NCBI GenBank assembly: GCA_001584585.1
Contig: LSYV01000010.1
Location: forward strand, 1-64,000
DNA: 64,000 nt
Source: Gonium pectorale
Lineage: Eukaryota > Chlorophyta > Chlorophyceae > Chlamydomonadales > Volvocaceae
Direction of reading: 5' to 3'
Part shown: positions 33,903 through 47,500 of the stretch, in pieces
Numbering within the stretch: position 1 is the stretch's first letter
Layout of the letters: each line of letters begins with the position of its first letter
Made by a program: the position numbers and the translations under genes
The notes under the pieces: generated by a model
What the model saw: the letters and a program-made list of their open reading frames with translations, nothing else
Told to the model about the DNA's origin: nothing
Database searches by the model: none

Positions 33903-36900
33903 TCAACCTGCAACCTGGCCCAGTAGATTCGTCAGCATCGTGATAGCGGCTTCGTTGGACGCGGTGCACAGGATGGCCGCATCCGCCCCGCACAACCCGC
34001 TGCCCGCCGCGCCAGCAGCCCCACCGCTGGCCCCTGCGCCGCTGCCCGCCTCCCCTGCTCGCCCGGGATCCACATCCGCCACCAGCACCGCCTCAGCGTC
34101 GTCATCATCTTCGTCCAGATTGATGAAGTCGTGTGCGGGCGCCGGCTTTCGGAGCCCGAAGTCCTCGGCCGCGGCCTCCGGAGTGTAGGGCTCGCACAGG
34201 AAGCACTCGAGCGGATAGATCTGGAAGCGCACAACGTTGTGCGCCGCACGCTCGACGGCGGGGGAGGAGGCTGCCTTGCCGCCCGCCTCCGGTCGCTCCG
34301 GCTCCTCGTCTTCCAGCTTCACCATCAGTGGCGGCGCCGGTGCGCCCGGCTGCACGCCGACCAGGCCCTGTCCGGTCCCCGGCTCGGGCTTGATGCTGAC
34401 CGCCGTGAGCGCGTCGGTGGGACCCACCGTGGCCGGGGTTGGACTGGCGGGGCCTGAGATTGCTGCGGCCGTGTTTGTCCCCGCTGCCGCTGTGCCCTGA
34501 CTGGCACCTGGAGGCAGTAGTGTCGGCGCACGGCCGAGCGACGCCGTGTCGTGGCCCAGCTCCGAGCCAGCAGACCCGCCTGTACCATGCGAGGAAGGCA
34601 CCGTTGCCGCCGTGAGCGGCACCGCCAGCGAGGGGGACATTGACGGCGCGACAGGTGGCATCGCCGCCGTCCTCGCGGCGCCACTGCTAGCGGTACCCGC
34701 GGCAGCCTCAGCGGCGTCTCCACCCCCGCCACCGTTGGCGCCACCTTCGTCCTGTCCCCGCCCCTGTGCCTGCGCCGGGGTCACGGCTGCGCCTGCGCCT
34801 GCGGCTGACGTCTGCTTCAGCATTGCCAGCATCCGCTCCATCTGCGCTATGACGTCGTCCTTGTGCGACATGTTCAGTTCTATTCTTACAACGTTTGGCT
34901 TCGTTTGCGTGACAACTATCCTCTGAGGCTCTGCGGGCTCATCTCTTGCCGCCGGTGCTCCCGCCGCCGCAGCCGGCGGCCCGGGCGTTGGCAGTGCCGT
35001 AGCTGCGCCCAAAGGCGCATGCAGCGGCGCCGGGACCGTTGGACCGCTAGCTGCAGGCGCAGCGCCCGACACGCTCCTCTGCTCTTGCAGGAGCACGTCC
35101 GGCTCCGCTGCAGCAACGGGGCCGCTGCCGGGCGCTTCGTGCGAATGCCCGTGGGCCGAAGGCCGTATGGCGTCAACGCCAACGCCGGGAAGCAGCACGG
35201 AACCAGTGCCGGCGGCGGCGCCGGCAGAGGCGTGCTGTACCGGCCCGTCGCGGCCCGCCGCCTGCCTCTCCGCTGCAGGTGAGCTCGGCAGGGTTCCGGC
35301 CGTGACATCTGACATGGTTTGCTCTGCTGCCCTGGGCGGTGCGGCGGACGGGTGGAGTGGCTCCGGCATGGGCGCCTGCTGGGCCGGCACGGGCGTGGGC
35401 GCGGGAGCCTGCTGCGCAGAGCGCCGCAAGTGAAGCGGCAGCTGTGATGCTGGCTGCTGCCCCGAGGTTGGCTGGCCGGGTTCCGTTTGCGCGGCTGCGG
35501 GGCCCTGCTCGGGCAGCTGCGCCTCCTGCTGCTCGGCGGCAAGACCCGGCGGCAGTGCATCGTACATCGGCAGCAACACACTCTTGGGCGCAGGAATCGT
35601 CGGGCCCTTCGGCGGTAGTCCTCCTAAAGGCCCAGTCCTGGCGGCCTCTCCCCGCTCCCGCCGAGCCGGCGCCGGATGCCTCCCCGCCGGCGACGGAGGA
35701 TGGCACGGGCGCGGCGGAGGCCCGTAGGGGTCGTACCGTATGTCGGGCTCCCGCGGTGGCTGCCGGTGAGATACGGGAGGAGGAGGAGGGCGAACGCCGT
35801 GCTCTGAGTGCATCAGCCAAGAGGGTGGGGGTGGCGCCGATGAGGGATGTGGCCACGTTCCGTTTGGGGCTCCCCCAGGCGGCGGCTCTGGCCGCTGCTG
35901 CACCGCCTGCTGCTGCTGTGGTGGCGGCGGCGGTGCCGAATCACGCATCGCTGGAGTGTGTCCCGGCCTTGGCTCGTGTTGCTGCAGGGGCCACTGCGTA
36001 ATCTGTGGCTGCGGCGGCTGCGCCTGCTGCGGTTGCGACGGCTGCGAAGGTGGTTGCTGAGTTTGCGCAGCGTGGGCGTAACCCGTCGTCGACAGCGCAG
36101 CCGGCACGCTAGCCATGCCCCTCAGGCCCGTAACCGGCACTGGCATCGGTACCGGCAAGGGCGCCGGCCCAGGTTCCGGAGACGGACTGCGGCCGCCGGC
36201 GTCATATCCGTAGTCGTATTCAGCTCCGCCGTCGAAGCTGGTGGGCCCGGCGTCCTCGCCGTCACCTGGACCCCCCGGAAGTCCGGGGCCGGGAAGCGGC
36301 TCGGACGCGACACGCGAGAGCGTGGGTCTCCGTCGGGCCTGTGACAGGGGCGCATAGCCAGTGTTGGCTTGCCGGTATGGCGGCGGCACTGGCGACGGCG
36401 CACCGTATGAGCTGGCGGCGGCACCGCCGCCACCGCCGCCGGCGGCGCCGTTTTCGCTCATGCGACGCGGCGGCTCGGGGTGCCGGCCGCCGCTGGGGCC
36501 CGCGCCGGCCGGCAGCGCGTCCTCGAGCGCCGGCGAGGGCTCGCCGTGCCGCGGGGACTTTGATCGAGGGTTGCGGCGCGAGGGCGGGGCGTGGTGGCTG
36601 CCAGCGAGGTAGTCGGGATGGGAGACGTCAATGACGACCGGGACGTTGGGCATTGGCTTCTTGTCTCGGATTGACTCCATGATGGCAATCTAGATGGGAA
36701 CGTGGGAAAATGGGAACATAGATGGGAGGAAGGGAGATCCACCCAAATTGCACTACCCGCATTAGGGGTTTCCTCCATTGCGCGCGGCTGCAGGCGCTTG
36801 CTGGCGGTGCCCTCCCGTGGCGCACGCTCGGTGAGACCTAAGGCCGGAGCCCGACGCACGAGTGCGAACCGGCGGAAGGGCTGGCGCACGCGGTGCACCG

Positions 36901-39900
36901 TACTCTTGCATGGGCCGGGAATCATCACAGCGCATGCATGTTCACGGGCCATGCTCGTCAAACTGCACCAACGCACCTGGTGCACGTGATCCTGCAGCAC
37001 CGCCTTCACCGTGGTCGCGTGCCCCGTATCCACATCCGACACGCACGTGGTCTCCGGGATCTCCCTCCTGAGGCAGATTTCGTAGGAGACGACAAGTTCT
37101 AGACCACATTGAGAACACGATGGTGTGATATGCTGCACAAACGCACGAACGTCGCCCTCGGTACTCCCTCTTAGTAAGGGCACACACAGGAGGCACGGTT
37201 GGATGAGCACCGGGACCGGAAAGTACGGCGTTCACCGCACGTCGCACTTCTGGGATGCGGCACCCGTTCAAGGTTGGGAGCAGCGAATGGACGCCACCGG
37301 CCCCTCGAAATGCACGGGCCCCTCTACTGACCGCCCCCTTGGGGCCTGTCCTCAACCGCCGCCTGCCAATCACCAACTGCCGGGCAACCCACCGGTCGAC
37401 GCGGTCCTTGAGCTCCAAGATGCAGGCAGACACGGCGCCCGCCTTGCCGAGGCTGTACTCGTAGATGGGGGCCAGCACGGCCTCCAGGTGCCGCGCAAGC
37501 CCCCCCTGGCGCCCGACAGGCAGCTGGCAGCGCAAACGGGAGCAGTGGGGCCAGCCGGGGTCAAAGGCCAGGAAGGGCGTACAGGTACGCAACCAAGAGG
37601 CGCAAGAGCGCGAGGCGTGTCTGGTGCGGCCTTGTGCCATGATGTTGGGCACAAGTGGCCGGCCTTTGGATGAAACTATCGGCCTTCGCTGACGACGGAA
37701 CATACGCATCGGATGCTTTTGGAACAGCCATTCTCATCCCTCGCGGTAGCACGCCAGCCTAGCGCCTTTTTCTTGGACTGAACCACCGGCGCTGAGCTCG
37801 CAAGGTCACGCAAAGATGGATGATCTCGCGCGGCCCAGCCCACCGTGGTCCTAAACCCCATGATGAGTTGCAGCGCATGCATACAGCGTCCGCCACATGG
37901 AATGCGCCTACCCCTACCAGTCCACCTCATACCCTGCCCCAGGCTATTCAATCCGTGTGATCCCGCATCACCCCTGACCCCGGTGGTCCCCCGGGTGACT
38001 CCACCGGGGGGACCTACTGAGACCGGCTTCGCCTGCCTACCTTATCCTAACATCCACTGACTAGTGTCCCTCCCCATGTCCCTTATCAAGGCAGTGCACC
38101 ATGTGGCCCTAAAACCGTACAAAATGCATCTTAATGACCAGGCCCCGCAGTACATTTGCACTCAAATTGGTCCTTGCTAGAACGAAGCCATGCGACACCA
38201 CTGCGCCACGCAACGAGGGAAAGTGGCATGCGACCCTACCTCCTCCCACGTCTCCATGAGGGGCTTCTTCAGGTTGGCCACCGGGACGTGGGTGCCTCCA
38301 CCACCCGCCAAAGAGCCCAACAAGGACGGCTTGGGGCGGTTGCTGCCCTGCCCCACCATGTCAGCTGCAGGCAGGCGGGCCCGAGGACGGCACGGCAGGA
38401 ACGAACGAAAGCAACTCGGTAATCCCCAGGCCCTGCAGCCCATTCAACCGGAGAATGCCAGCGAGAGGCAGTCCAAGACATGCAGAAAGCCGGCAGCAAC
38501 GACCACACGGGCGGCGAAGGTGAGGCGTACCAAGGCCAACCGCGCGCGAGAACATGCAAGCCCAACGCACCTATCCGTGGCATGGCCAGCGCCTGCCTCG
38601 CTTGACGGGCGCTCAGGCTGGCAACGGAGGGCGCCATTGCGGTTCGTGCCGCCTGCCCATTGACTGCGGACCCGCCTCCTTTGGCGGGGTGCCCCGCACC
38701 AGCGCCCGCACCCAGACCCGCACCCACTGCCGCAGCGGTGCGTCCAGGCGCTTCTGGCGCTGGCCCATTCGCCTGGCCCTTTGCCCCCGCCTGTTCGGTG
38801 GCATCCGGCGCAGGCGAAGGGGAGGCAGACTGCCGCCGCACCACAGCGGTTCCGGCTGGAGCCTTGCCGAGTTGCCCCGAGCCGGCGGCGACGTTGCCTG
38901 TGGACGCAGTCCAGGCCGTAGGGGCTAATGGCGGCTTGCCCGCGGAGCTGGCTGCGGCCGCGGGTGCCGCCCCCGCTGCCGCCGCGGTAGCGCTTTCCAA
39001 ACCCACCGATCCACTTCTCCGCTCTGTTACGCCTGCTGCCGGTGCGGGCCGCGTAGCTGCTCGCAACGCGGCCGCCGCCGCAGCTCCTCCGTTGGGAGCG
39101 GCCCCGCCCGCCCCGCTCCCATTCGCGCTGCCAGCCGCCGCAGCCGACCCGGGTCGCGCCGCGCCCTGGCCACCAGCCGTCCCCTTCGCCCCCTGCTTTG
39201 GCGCTGGTGGCTTGCTGGCCGCCGCCAGCGGCGGGCCCCGTGGCGGCGGCGCAGCCGGGGCGGCTTTCCCCCGGTCCGCGGAGTTGACGGCCTTGGCGGC
39301 CGCAGGCTCTGCAGCCACCTTGAGCCGCTTTGCGGAGCGCACAACCATGATCTCATCCTCCTCGTCCTGTTCGTCACCAATCCCTGTTGCCGGCACCGAC
39401 GTACCTGCCGGGAGCCGCTGCTGCTGGGCAGCCGCAGCCGCGGCGCTGGCCTGGCGCGGCGCCGGGGCCGGAACTGGGGCAGGGGCTGCCTTGGGTTTGG
39501 GCTTCGCCTCCTGCGGCATGGAGGGCGGCGCGGCCTTCCCGTCCGCCGCATCGCGCTTCTGCTCTCCCTTCCCCACCTGCTGCTGCAGCTGCGATGGCGT
39601 CTTAAGCCGTTCAACAGCTTGCAGCGGCTGCTGTTCCGGTTGCCTCGCCAGCGGGTCCCGCACCCGCTCTCGCTCCGGGGCCCGAGCCTGCATGCCTGGG
39701 CCCTCCTCTCGGCGCTGCCGCTTTGCCGCAGGCGGGAAGGCGTCCCCATCAACGGCCCCGTCCGTTCCCGCCTCCGCGAACCCCAGGTCCGGACCCTCGC
39801 CCATGCTGCCACCAAAGAGGACTCCCAAATCCTCCTCCGCCGGCAGCCGGCTAACAGTGGCCGCCTGCATCGGGCGGTGTCGCTGGTCATCCTCGTCGTC

Positions 39901-40422
39901 CGAATCGAGGACCAGATACCGCTGCTCGCCGGCGTTGGGCGGGCCCTGCGTCGCATCTAAGAATGCCTTGGGTACCGAGCCCGAAGGGGGCTTGGCAGCA
40001 GCCGCGGCACCGGCCACGGCACCAGGTGCGGCGCCGGCTGTAGGTCCCTTGGGCGCCCCTGCCGGCCCTGCGTCGCCGGCGGGAGAGGGTGAGCCGCCGC
40101 GGCCCGGAGCGCCACCTGGCTGCGCCTCGAACGCGCGCCGCGGAGCGAAAGGGTCGGTACGCTGAGCCGGGATGGCTGTGCGGACCGCGGGCTTAGTCTT
40201 GCCCGTCTCCCTTCCCTTCGCACGATGGTCCACTTGCTTGGCCTTTTCAGGCGGGTGCTGCTGCTGCTGGTGTTGCTTCGGCTGCCCCCCTGCCGCCACC
40301 GCTCCCGCTGCGCCGATAGTGGGCCCAGCTGCGCGGCATTGCGGTCCGCTCGGATGCCTGTACTCCGCGCCCAGCAACACATGGCCCAGCCACCGCCATC
40401 CGCCCATCCAGCGGTGGAACAC
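33903..40422 (-). CDS. Giant low-complexity protein with SUMO-interacting-like motifs (5'-partial)
   Basis: I do not recognise the family. In-phase exons 38571-40422, 38240-38364, 37393-37523, 36977-37067 and 33903-36689 give about 1,661 residues. Most is Ala/Pro/Gln/Gly-rich and probably disordered. The least repetitive core is encoded by the three short exons plus the start of the last one (YEYSLGKAGAVSACILELKD, TVKAVLQDHVHQIAIMESIR). Hydrophobic-acidic motifs of SUMO-interacting type occur at YLVLDSDDEDD (about 39895-39925), VVIDVS (about 36627) and FINLDEDDDD (about 34098-34129). KRQRRE-type basic clusters suggest a nuclear location. A nuclear scaffold or regulator is an inference. The two big exons could in part be fortuitous open frames in GC-rich DNA, but the in-phase splices argue against this. 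The 5' end is not found. Confidence 0.6.
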
Positions 40423-41546
40423 CTGTAGGTGTTGGCATGCAAGAGGTGGGGAAGGCGCTCATACCGAGCTAAAGCCCGCGAATGCTGGCTCGGGCAGCCT
40501 CATTGGGCAGTGCGTGGAAAGTGCTGCTAACCCATGCTTAGATCGGAATATGGGGCATCTCAGAGTGCACCCACGCCACGTGTACTCCTCAAGGGCTGGC
40601 GGGCTGTTGACCCCACCTGACGGCCATGGAGAGGGCCCAAGGGAGGGTATGCAGTACCAACTGATGACTCGTTAGCGGGCTGGCAGGAACCCTAGACCAA
40701 AAACTCTGACCAATTCGGATAGTGGCCGCCACCACGGTGGCCGTCTGAAGCCTGCCAGGCGTTTCCCGCAATCCTTCCGCCCTACCGGCGTCTCATGGGT
40801 AACGACACCCTTGCGTAGCAGGTCTCGGAGGGCAACCAAAGTGAGCGGGCCCTAGGTGGAGGGAGGGGTTGAGGACGGAGGCAGGGGTGCGGCCATGACT
40901 GGCGACGTGCGTAAGGACGGGCAGCGAAGTTGCGACTACATACCGCAGTCACCTACCTGGGTACTGCCGGAGGCGTTCACATAGATCCAGCCGAGCTCCA
41001 GCGTCGTCATCGAGGACGCAACACTTCCTCATTCGGAGCGCCAGCAGCGTGCGCCAACGTCAACAGAGCACCGACAGCTGCGAATCGGTCAATCGGAGCT
41101 AATGGGTTTCTGGGCGCCTCGGAAGCGCCGCACGAGGCATTTTGGCGCGAGCCCGAGGAGCAGCCCGACACGAGGCTCTTATACTTGTAATTGGCGGACG
41201 ACAACAAACAGAATGTTATAACAGGAGACGGGTTCGGCGAGGAAGTGGATCCACGCAGCACGCAGTACAATGAGTGGAGAGCGAAGAAGAACGGGGAACA
41301 GTAGAAGCCTAATAGCCTTGCTGCTCGGCCCCACCGTGCTTCACAACCAAGCCCTTTTAACAGTCGAATACAGCAACCATAGTTCCCTCACGCGCCACGT
41401 GCTGTTCGCGCATACCCAGCACATATCCCACACACTACTAGTACAACCTGCACTGAATCCTGTGGCTCATGCTTGACTACTAGACACCCGACATCACATC
41501 GGTCTCGCGGGGCCCTGTATGGCGCCCGCCTAGCAAGAGCTCGCCC
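40423..41546. other. Intergenic region between divergent genes
   Basis: Lies between the unknown minus-strand gene and the plus-strand GAF kinase. It probably holds both promoters and the unseen first exon(s) of the minus-strand gene. No conserved coding sequence was recognised. Confidence 0.4.
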
Positions 41547-44500
41547 ATGGGCTGCCTCTGCTTTGGCGGCGAGCCAGCCAGCAAGCCAGCTTCGTCGTCA
41601 GCCTCATCACCCGCGAACGGAGCGGCAGCACCGGGAGCTGCTCCGCGGCAGGCGCCCTACCAGGTAGCCTCACCACCTCCACCAGTCCCCAAGCCGCAGC
41701 CGGACGCGAAGGAGGCCTCCCCTGCGCCGTCACCGGCACTCCTTGCGGAGTCCGCTGACTCCTCCTTTCAAGCAGCAGCGATCCCCCCGTGGCAGAAGGA
41801 CGCAATTATCAGTACCAGGAGTAGCGGACTGCCTTCCACGGTAACGGGCGGAGAGAAGTTGGAAGGGACGCCCGGCGGGAGCAAAGCTATGGCAGGAGCG
41901 AATCTCGCGGAAATCCTGCGCCTTAACCTTGGAGAGGTAAGGATCGCGCATTTCACTTTACATCCTGTCAAGCAAATGTGTGCACTCCGCCACATCGTTG
42001 CGAATCTCTTTCGGCCTTACGTGCCTCAGGTCAAGCTGGTCCTGCAGAAGCTTGCGTCGCTCAATCCGACGCCCACGATTGCCTTGAACGAGGCATCCGA
42101 GCTTTTACAGAAGCACCTCAGCGTGGGCCTCTGCAGGTGCGGGCTCCGCTCCACCTCACTCCCGCAACACGCACAACACCCTAGGCGAGGGGTTGACTTC
42201 CACCATGGCTTCTTATGCATCGCGGGGGCAGTCCCCAACCGTGGCCCCTAAACGCTCCGCCTAACTCGTAACCCCTCTCTCTCCCCCTTGCACTTCACGC
42301 AGCATCACCGGCCTCACGGATCACTGCACATCGTTTGTGCTGCTCGCTGCGTACGGTGTGGGCGCCCATGAGCTGGAGCGAACGCCGGTCATGCGCGGCT
42401 CGCAGTGGTCAGCCGCGCACCTGCTGCAGCAGCCCGTGTACCTCTACTTGACCGCTAAGAATGACGCCGAGGCTGCGCAGCTGCCCCTCGACTTCCAGGC
42501 GCTGTACAAGTACGGCCTGCGGTCGTTCCTGTCAATCCCCATATCGACCGACCACGAGGTCCTGTCGGTGCTGACCATTGCAAAGGAGGACGCGGACGGC
42601 TTTGAGGTCGAGTGGTGAGCGTTGCTCGGGAGTGACCTGGGGACTCGGCTCGGGAGGCGGAGCGGGAGGGTGTCTTGCGCGGACAGCTGTGCGCAGGGAA
42701 ACGGGCGATGCACGGCTGCCATGCCATCGGCCGTCGGCACAGTCTGGACTCGGATTGTCGTGCCTATTCTGTAAGTCTCGGAGGTCGTACTGGCTGCTTC
42801 GTTGAAGTACATGGTTACCCCCATGCTCTTCCTTTGCGCAGCCCTTAGCCGGTACCGCCGTAACCCTCGCCCGTAACGGTTCGCCCGACTTCTCCAGGTG
42901 GGAGCCTATGCTGGGCTGCCTGTCCACAGGCCTGCTGTACTACCTGCGCAGCGAACAGACGCAGAACCTTTGCCAGCTGATGCGCAACCTGGACGCCTCC
43001 CCCGACTACACCAACGTGATTCACCAGCTGCTGCGCGGCGCGCACAGCCTGCTGCTGCGTGCGACCAACATTCGCACCGGCTGCCGCCTGGCGCTGCTGC
43101 CCTCCGCCGACATGTCCCGCGCGCTCATATTCGAGCCGGACCGCGCCATGTCGGCGGCCGACGGCTTCGGCGCCGCCACGCCCATAGACACGCGTGACAG
43201 CTCGCCGCAGATCCACGTCACGGAGATCCAGCTGGAAAACACGCTTCTGCTGGATGCGGTCCAGAAGGGCAAGGCCCGGTTCGTGTCCGACTGCGCGTCT
43301 TACATCCAATCGTGCATGAAGCCCGCGACGGACATCTTCATTTCGGGCCAGGAGATGGTCGCATCCATTGTGGTGCTGCCGCTAATCTTTGACGGGGTCA
43401 CGTTTGGCGGCTTTTACGTGACTCTGGAGACGACGAGCAACTTCCAAAACATCAAAGACCTGCTTATGGGCCTTGTGAACAGCGTGGTGCTGCTACTGGC
43501 CAAGCGACTGCAGCCGCAGCGGGACCAGATTTGGGACAGCATCCTGACGGTGAGAGTGTGACGCGGTGGGAAGGGCTGTGCAACAGGGGGTGCGCAAGGC
43601 GTTGGGCAGCAACCCTCCCGATGGCGGGTTGGGCCGCACGGGATCAGTACTCCAGCTATGGCTTTTGGGATCGGCCGGCTGGCCGGGGTGAGGCCAGGGA
43701 CACATGGGGCCCTGACTGAAGGTGCCTACGCCGCAGCATGACCTGACTTGGGACAGGTCCGCGCATTGAGAGGGGTTGCAGTGGAGGCGGAGGCATGAGC
43801 TGCGGCGTCGAGCCTGGACGGGGTGCCGGGCTGGCCCAACGAGATGGACTTCACGTGTGCGGGCCGGGGCGGACAGTAGGAAGGCGCAGATGCGTGGGTA
43901 CGCGCGGCACTGGCTTCCGGCGTGACGGGCCCAGCGGCTGTTGCTTCGGGCGGACAAGTGGACCAAGCGCATCAGGACTGGGGGCAGGAAAAGGGGGGCT
44001 ATCTTGGGCCGACGAAGGGCCGGCATCCAATGCGCCCTGTCATACTGTTGGGCGCTTCCGCGCACCAGGGCTCTTCTGCTCCTAGCGTATCGCCCGGAAG
44101 CAGATCCTTCGGCTTCCTGTCTGTGGCGCATAGTTGTGTTTGGCGCGCCTTGCACCGTTCTGCCTTTGTCAGGCGCTGCTTACCTGATTGGCAGCTTAAG
44201 GGGTGGGCACCGACTAGCACGTTCTGCGATCTCCCCCTACCTCCTGCGCAGCGAGGCGGTCCCGCCAACCTGGATGACAAGGAGCGGTCCGAGAACCTGC
44301 CGCCGAGCTCCTCGGGCGGCCACGGCCAGGGCGACTCGATGTACCTCAACTCGGAGGGCGTGGCCAAGCCGGTGGTTGTCAAGCGCTCCTGCACGGAGGC
44401 CATGCTCAAGGCGAGTACTGTTTTCTGCAGCGTAGCTCTTGGGACGGCTGGGCCGGTGACCTTGCACCCTTCAATAGTACCCTTTGGCAGGCTAAGGCGC

Positions 44501-47500
44501 CTACGATGAGGGCGCGATAAGGGGCTTCTCAAACGGCGTGAGAAGGCGTAACTCACGTTACATGCGCTTTTCACTCTGGACCCATCATCCACGCGTCTGC
44601 ACTATCAACCGTTCCCCGTGGCCAAATTCGGATTCATAACAGGTGCTGCAGCACGAGCTGCGCAAGACGCACGCCAAGACGGCGCAGCAGCACGAGTGGA
44701 TCGAGGAGCTCACGCTGACAGAAATTGTGGGCAAGGGCGGCTTTGGCGTGGTGTACAAGGGCACTTTCAAGGGGAGCGTAGCGGCGGTCAAGGTACGCGG
44801 GAGGGGAGGGGTCCGTTGCATAGGAAAAACGAAAAAGCGGCTGGAGAGCGGTGGTCATGTAACTCGGACGGCAGCGGCGCAGGCGTAGGGCTCGGCCCGT
44901 TCCACGGCGTATCAGCACTGGGTATGCTTCCTCAGTTGGCGCGCTTGGTGTTCATTTGCTCAGCGAAGGTGACGACACCCAGGTGGCAAGGACATGTTGC
45001 CCGCCAGCCATCGTGCTGCTTGCCTTTCCGGGGCCCAGCTGGGTTTGGTCGACGTGCAGCCCGGTCCCGGTTGCAGGTCATGTACGCGCGACAGCACGAG
45101 CGGCAGGCCATGAAGGACGCGCTGGAGATGGCGGTGCTCACCACGGTGGGTAGCTAGCTAGCTGGCTAAACCGGGGTGCCCTGGGACTGGCTGCGTCCTC
45201 CGTGGGCGTGCCTACGGGTTGCTCCATAAGATCCATGGAGGTGCTACATGGACGGGCGGGCCGGTGCGATGGGATGTGGGCAGACGCACTTGGAAGCCGG
45301 AGGAGGTTGTGGTGATGGAACGGATGCATCATCTAGCGTGCCGTCCCAACCTGTGGCATCAGGCCTCCCGCAGCCGGTTCAGTTACTCTAGAGGGAGCTT
45401 GCGGCTCCCGTCAGGCGCTTGCAAGTTACACCGTGCCTGACTTCCACAAACTATCGTGCTATTTGAGCTACAAGGAGTGGGCTGGGCGTCCAGCCATGTA
45501 CTGAAGTCTGGCGATCCCTCGCCTGATCTGGACCGCTAACGCTGGGACTGCCCTATCGCTGCGGATCGCAGGTGAGCCACCCGCACATCATCCAGGTGTT
45601 CAACTGCTTCACGGACATGGTGGAGGACGCCAGCGGCACCAACTCGCCCAGCCCTGTGGAGGGGCGCATAAACGTCAGGTGGGTTGAGGGGCTCAGTTGT
45701 GGGGGTTTACGGGATACGAGACGGGGTGGCTCAGCAGGGGGATGGGGCCGTGATTGGGTGCGGGGGCCGGTATCCAGCCGAGACGCCGGACGCGATGAGG
45801 TTAAAAAGGGGCGGGAAGGGGGGTAGGTGGAACGTAGGCTGAAGGCACGCGTCAGCGGAAGGGGGGCAAAGGCTGTGTGGACGAGGCTTCGGACTATGGC
45901 GGTGGCCAGGCCACTCGCGATTCCCCAAGCATCACGGCCAGTAGAAGGCCGGGCTGGAGTGGGACTGAAAACAAGGGATGATACGGTATGCAAGGGGCCC
46001 TGGACTGAAGAGTGGGGGACAACGGCCCAGCGCAAGCAGGACCCGCCGGATCTGCTTCTGAAGCGCACGTCCTAGCATCTCCCGTGCCCTGCAGAGCTCA
46101 CAATCCAGGCTTGATTCATTGCTGAGCTCATTTTGCCGACCTGCTGACGGACCGCAGGTTCCGGCGCTTGCAGCCCGACGAGGACCGCAGCCTGGCCACC
46201 TGCAACATCCTGGTCATGGAGTACTGCGACAAGGTGCGCAGCAGCCCCCTAGGCCCATTCCAGGCCCCACGGTGCCGTGGACGTTGCACGCACTTAAGCG
46301 TCGAGGACGGAGCCTGAGCGCCCCTCATGTTGCCGTCATGCTGAGAGGATTCGGTGGGCTACTGGGCAGTATGCTCGCGGTGGCATGAGGAGGGAGCGCC
46401 CCGCGCTCCGTCCTGTGCCCGGGCCGCCGACAGTTGAGACCCGCAGCCTAACACGATGTCGTCCTCACGCCGGTCTCGTGCCTTCTCGAACGGTGTCGGC
46501 CCATTTGCGTATCCCTGCCCGCAGGCCTCCCTGCGCCACGCCATGAAGAAGGGCGTGTTCCACAAGCGGCTAGGCAACACGTCGGTGGCGGTGGACCTGT
46601 GCGCCATCGTGCAGGTGGGGCCACAGATGTCGCTGCCCTGCCCAGCACCTTCAACTTTTGCATCTGATGGCGGTGCTTTCAGCCCTCCTGCCCGCCCCCC
46701 GTGTTTGGTCAATCCTGACATTCGCGGCCCGCCATTGTGCAGGTGCTGATCGAGGTGGCCCAAGCCATCCAGCATCTGCACTCGCTCAAGCTCATCCACT
46801 GCGACATCAAGGTGTGCTCTTGCGGCAAGCGTGGGAGGCCGGCGATGGGGTGGTCGTGGCGGCGCTTCATTTAGGGAATGGCTGGCAACGGCGCTTGCCC
46901 TGGAGGTTTTGCATGGCATGTTTGTTGGGCTGAGTGCGGGCGGACGTCGACATCGCCTTCCCGTCGCGGATCAGGCTGGAGGGACGCGTCCCTGTTCCCT
47001 ACTCTCTGTTCCCCGCAGTGCGCGTGCTGCACTGTTTTCCTTTGCCTCGCGCGGCACCGCCAACCCACCCACCGCGCTGGGCATGCGCCGAAGCTTTTCC
47101 GTCGGATATCATATCGGCATTTCTAATCTGAAAGGTCCCGACCTGCTAAACTGGGGCCCCGCCCCGTGGCCCCGCCCCCCCGCAGCCTGAAAACGTGCTG
47201 CTCAAGTCGGACGGCTCCAAGCCCATCGGCTTCGTGACCAAGCTCTCGGACTTTGGGTTGGCCAAGCTGCTGCGCGAGAACTACTACATCGTCAACCGCT
47301 CCGGATCCGGAACCGTCACGCACCTGGCGCCTGAGCTGTTCCAGGTGCGACACCGGTATTGTCGTGTTCTCTGGATATTGGCTTGTGCTGCCACGAGAAT
47401 AGAGCGCTCACGTCTTGAGTACACAATTTGTGCGCGCAATGGCGACACTGTCTTACTACGCGTAAAGGTGCCGGAACCTCCCAAAGTAGGCAACGATCGA

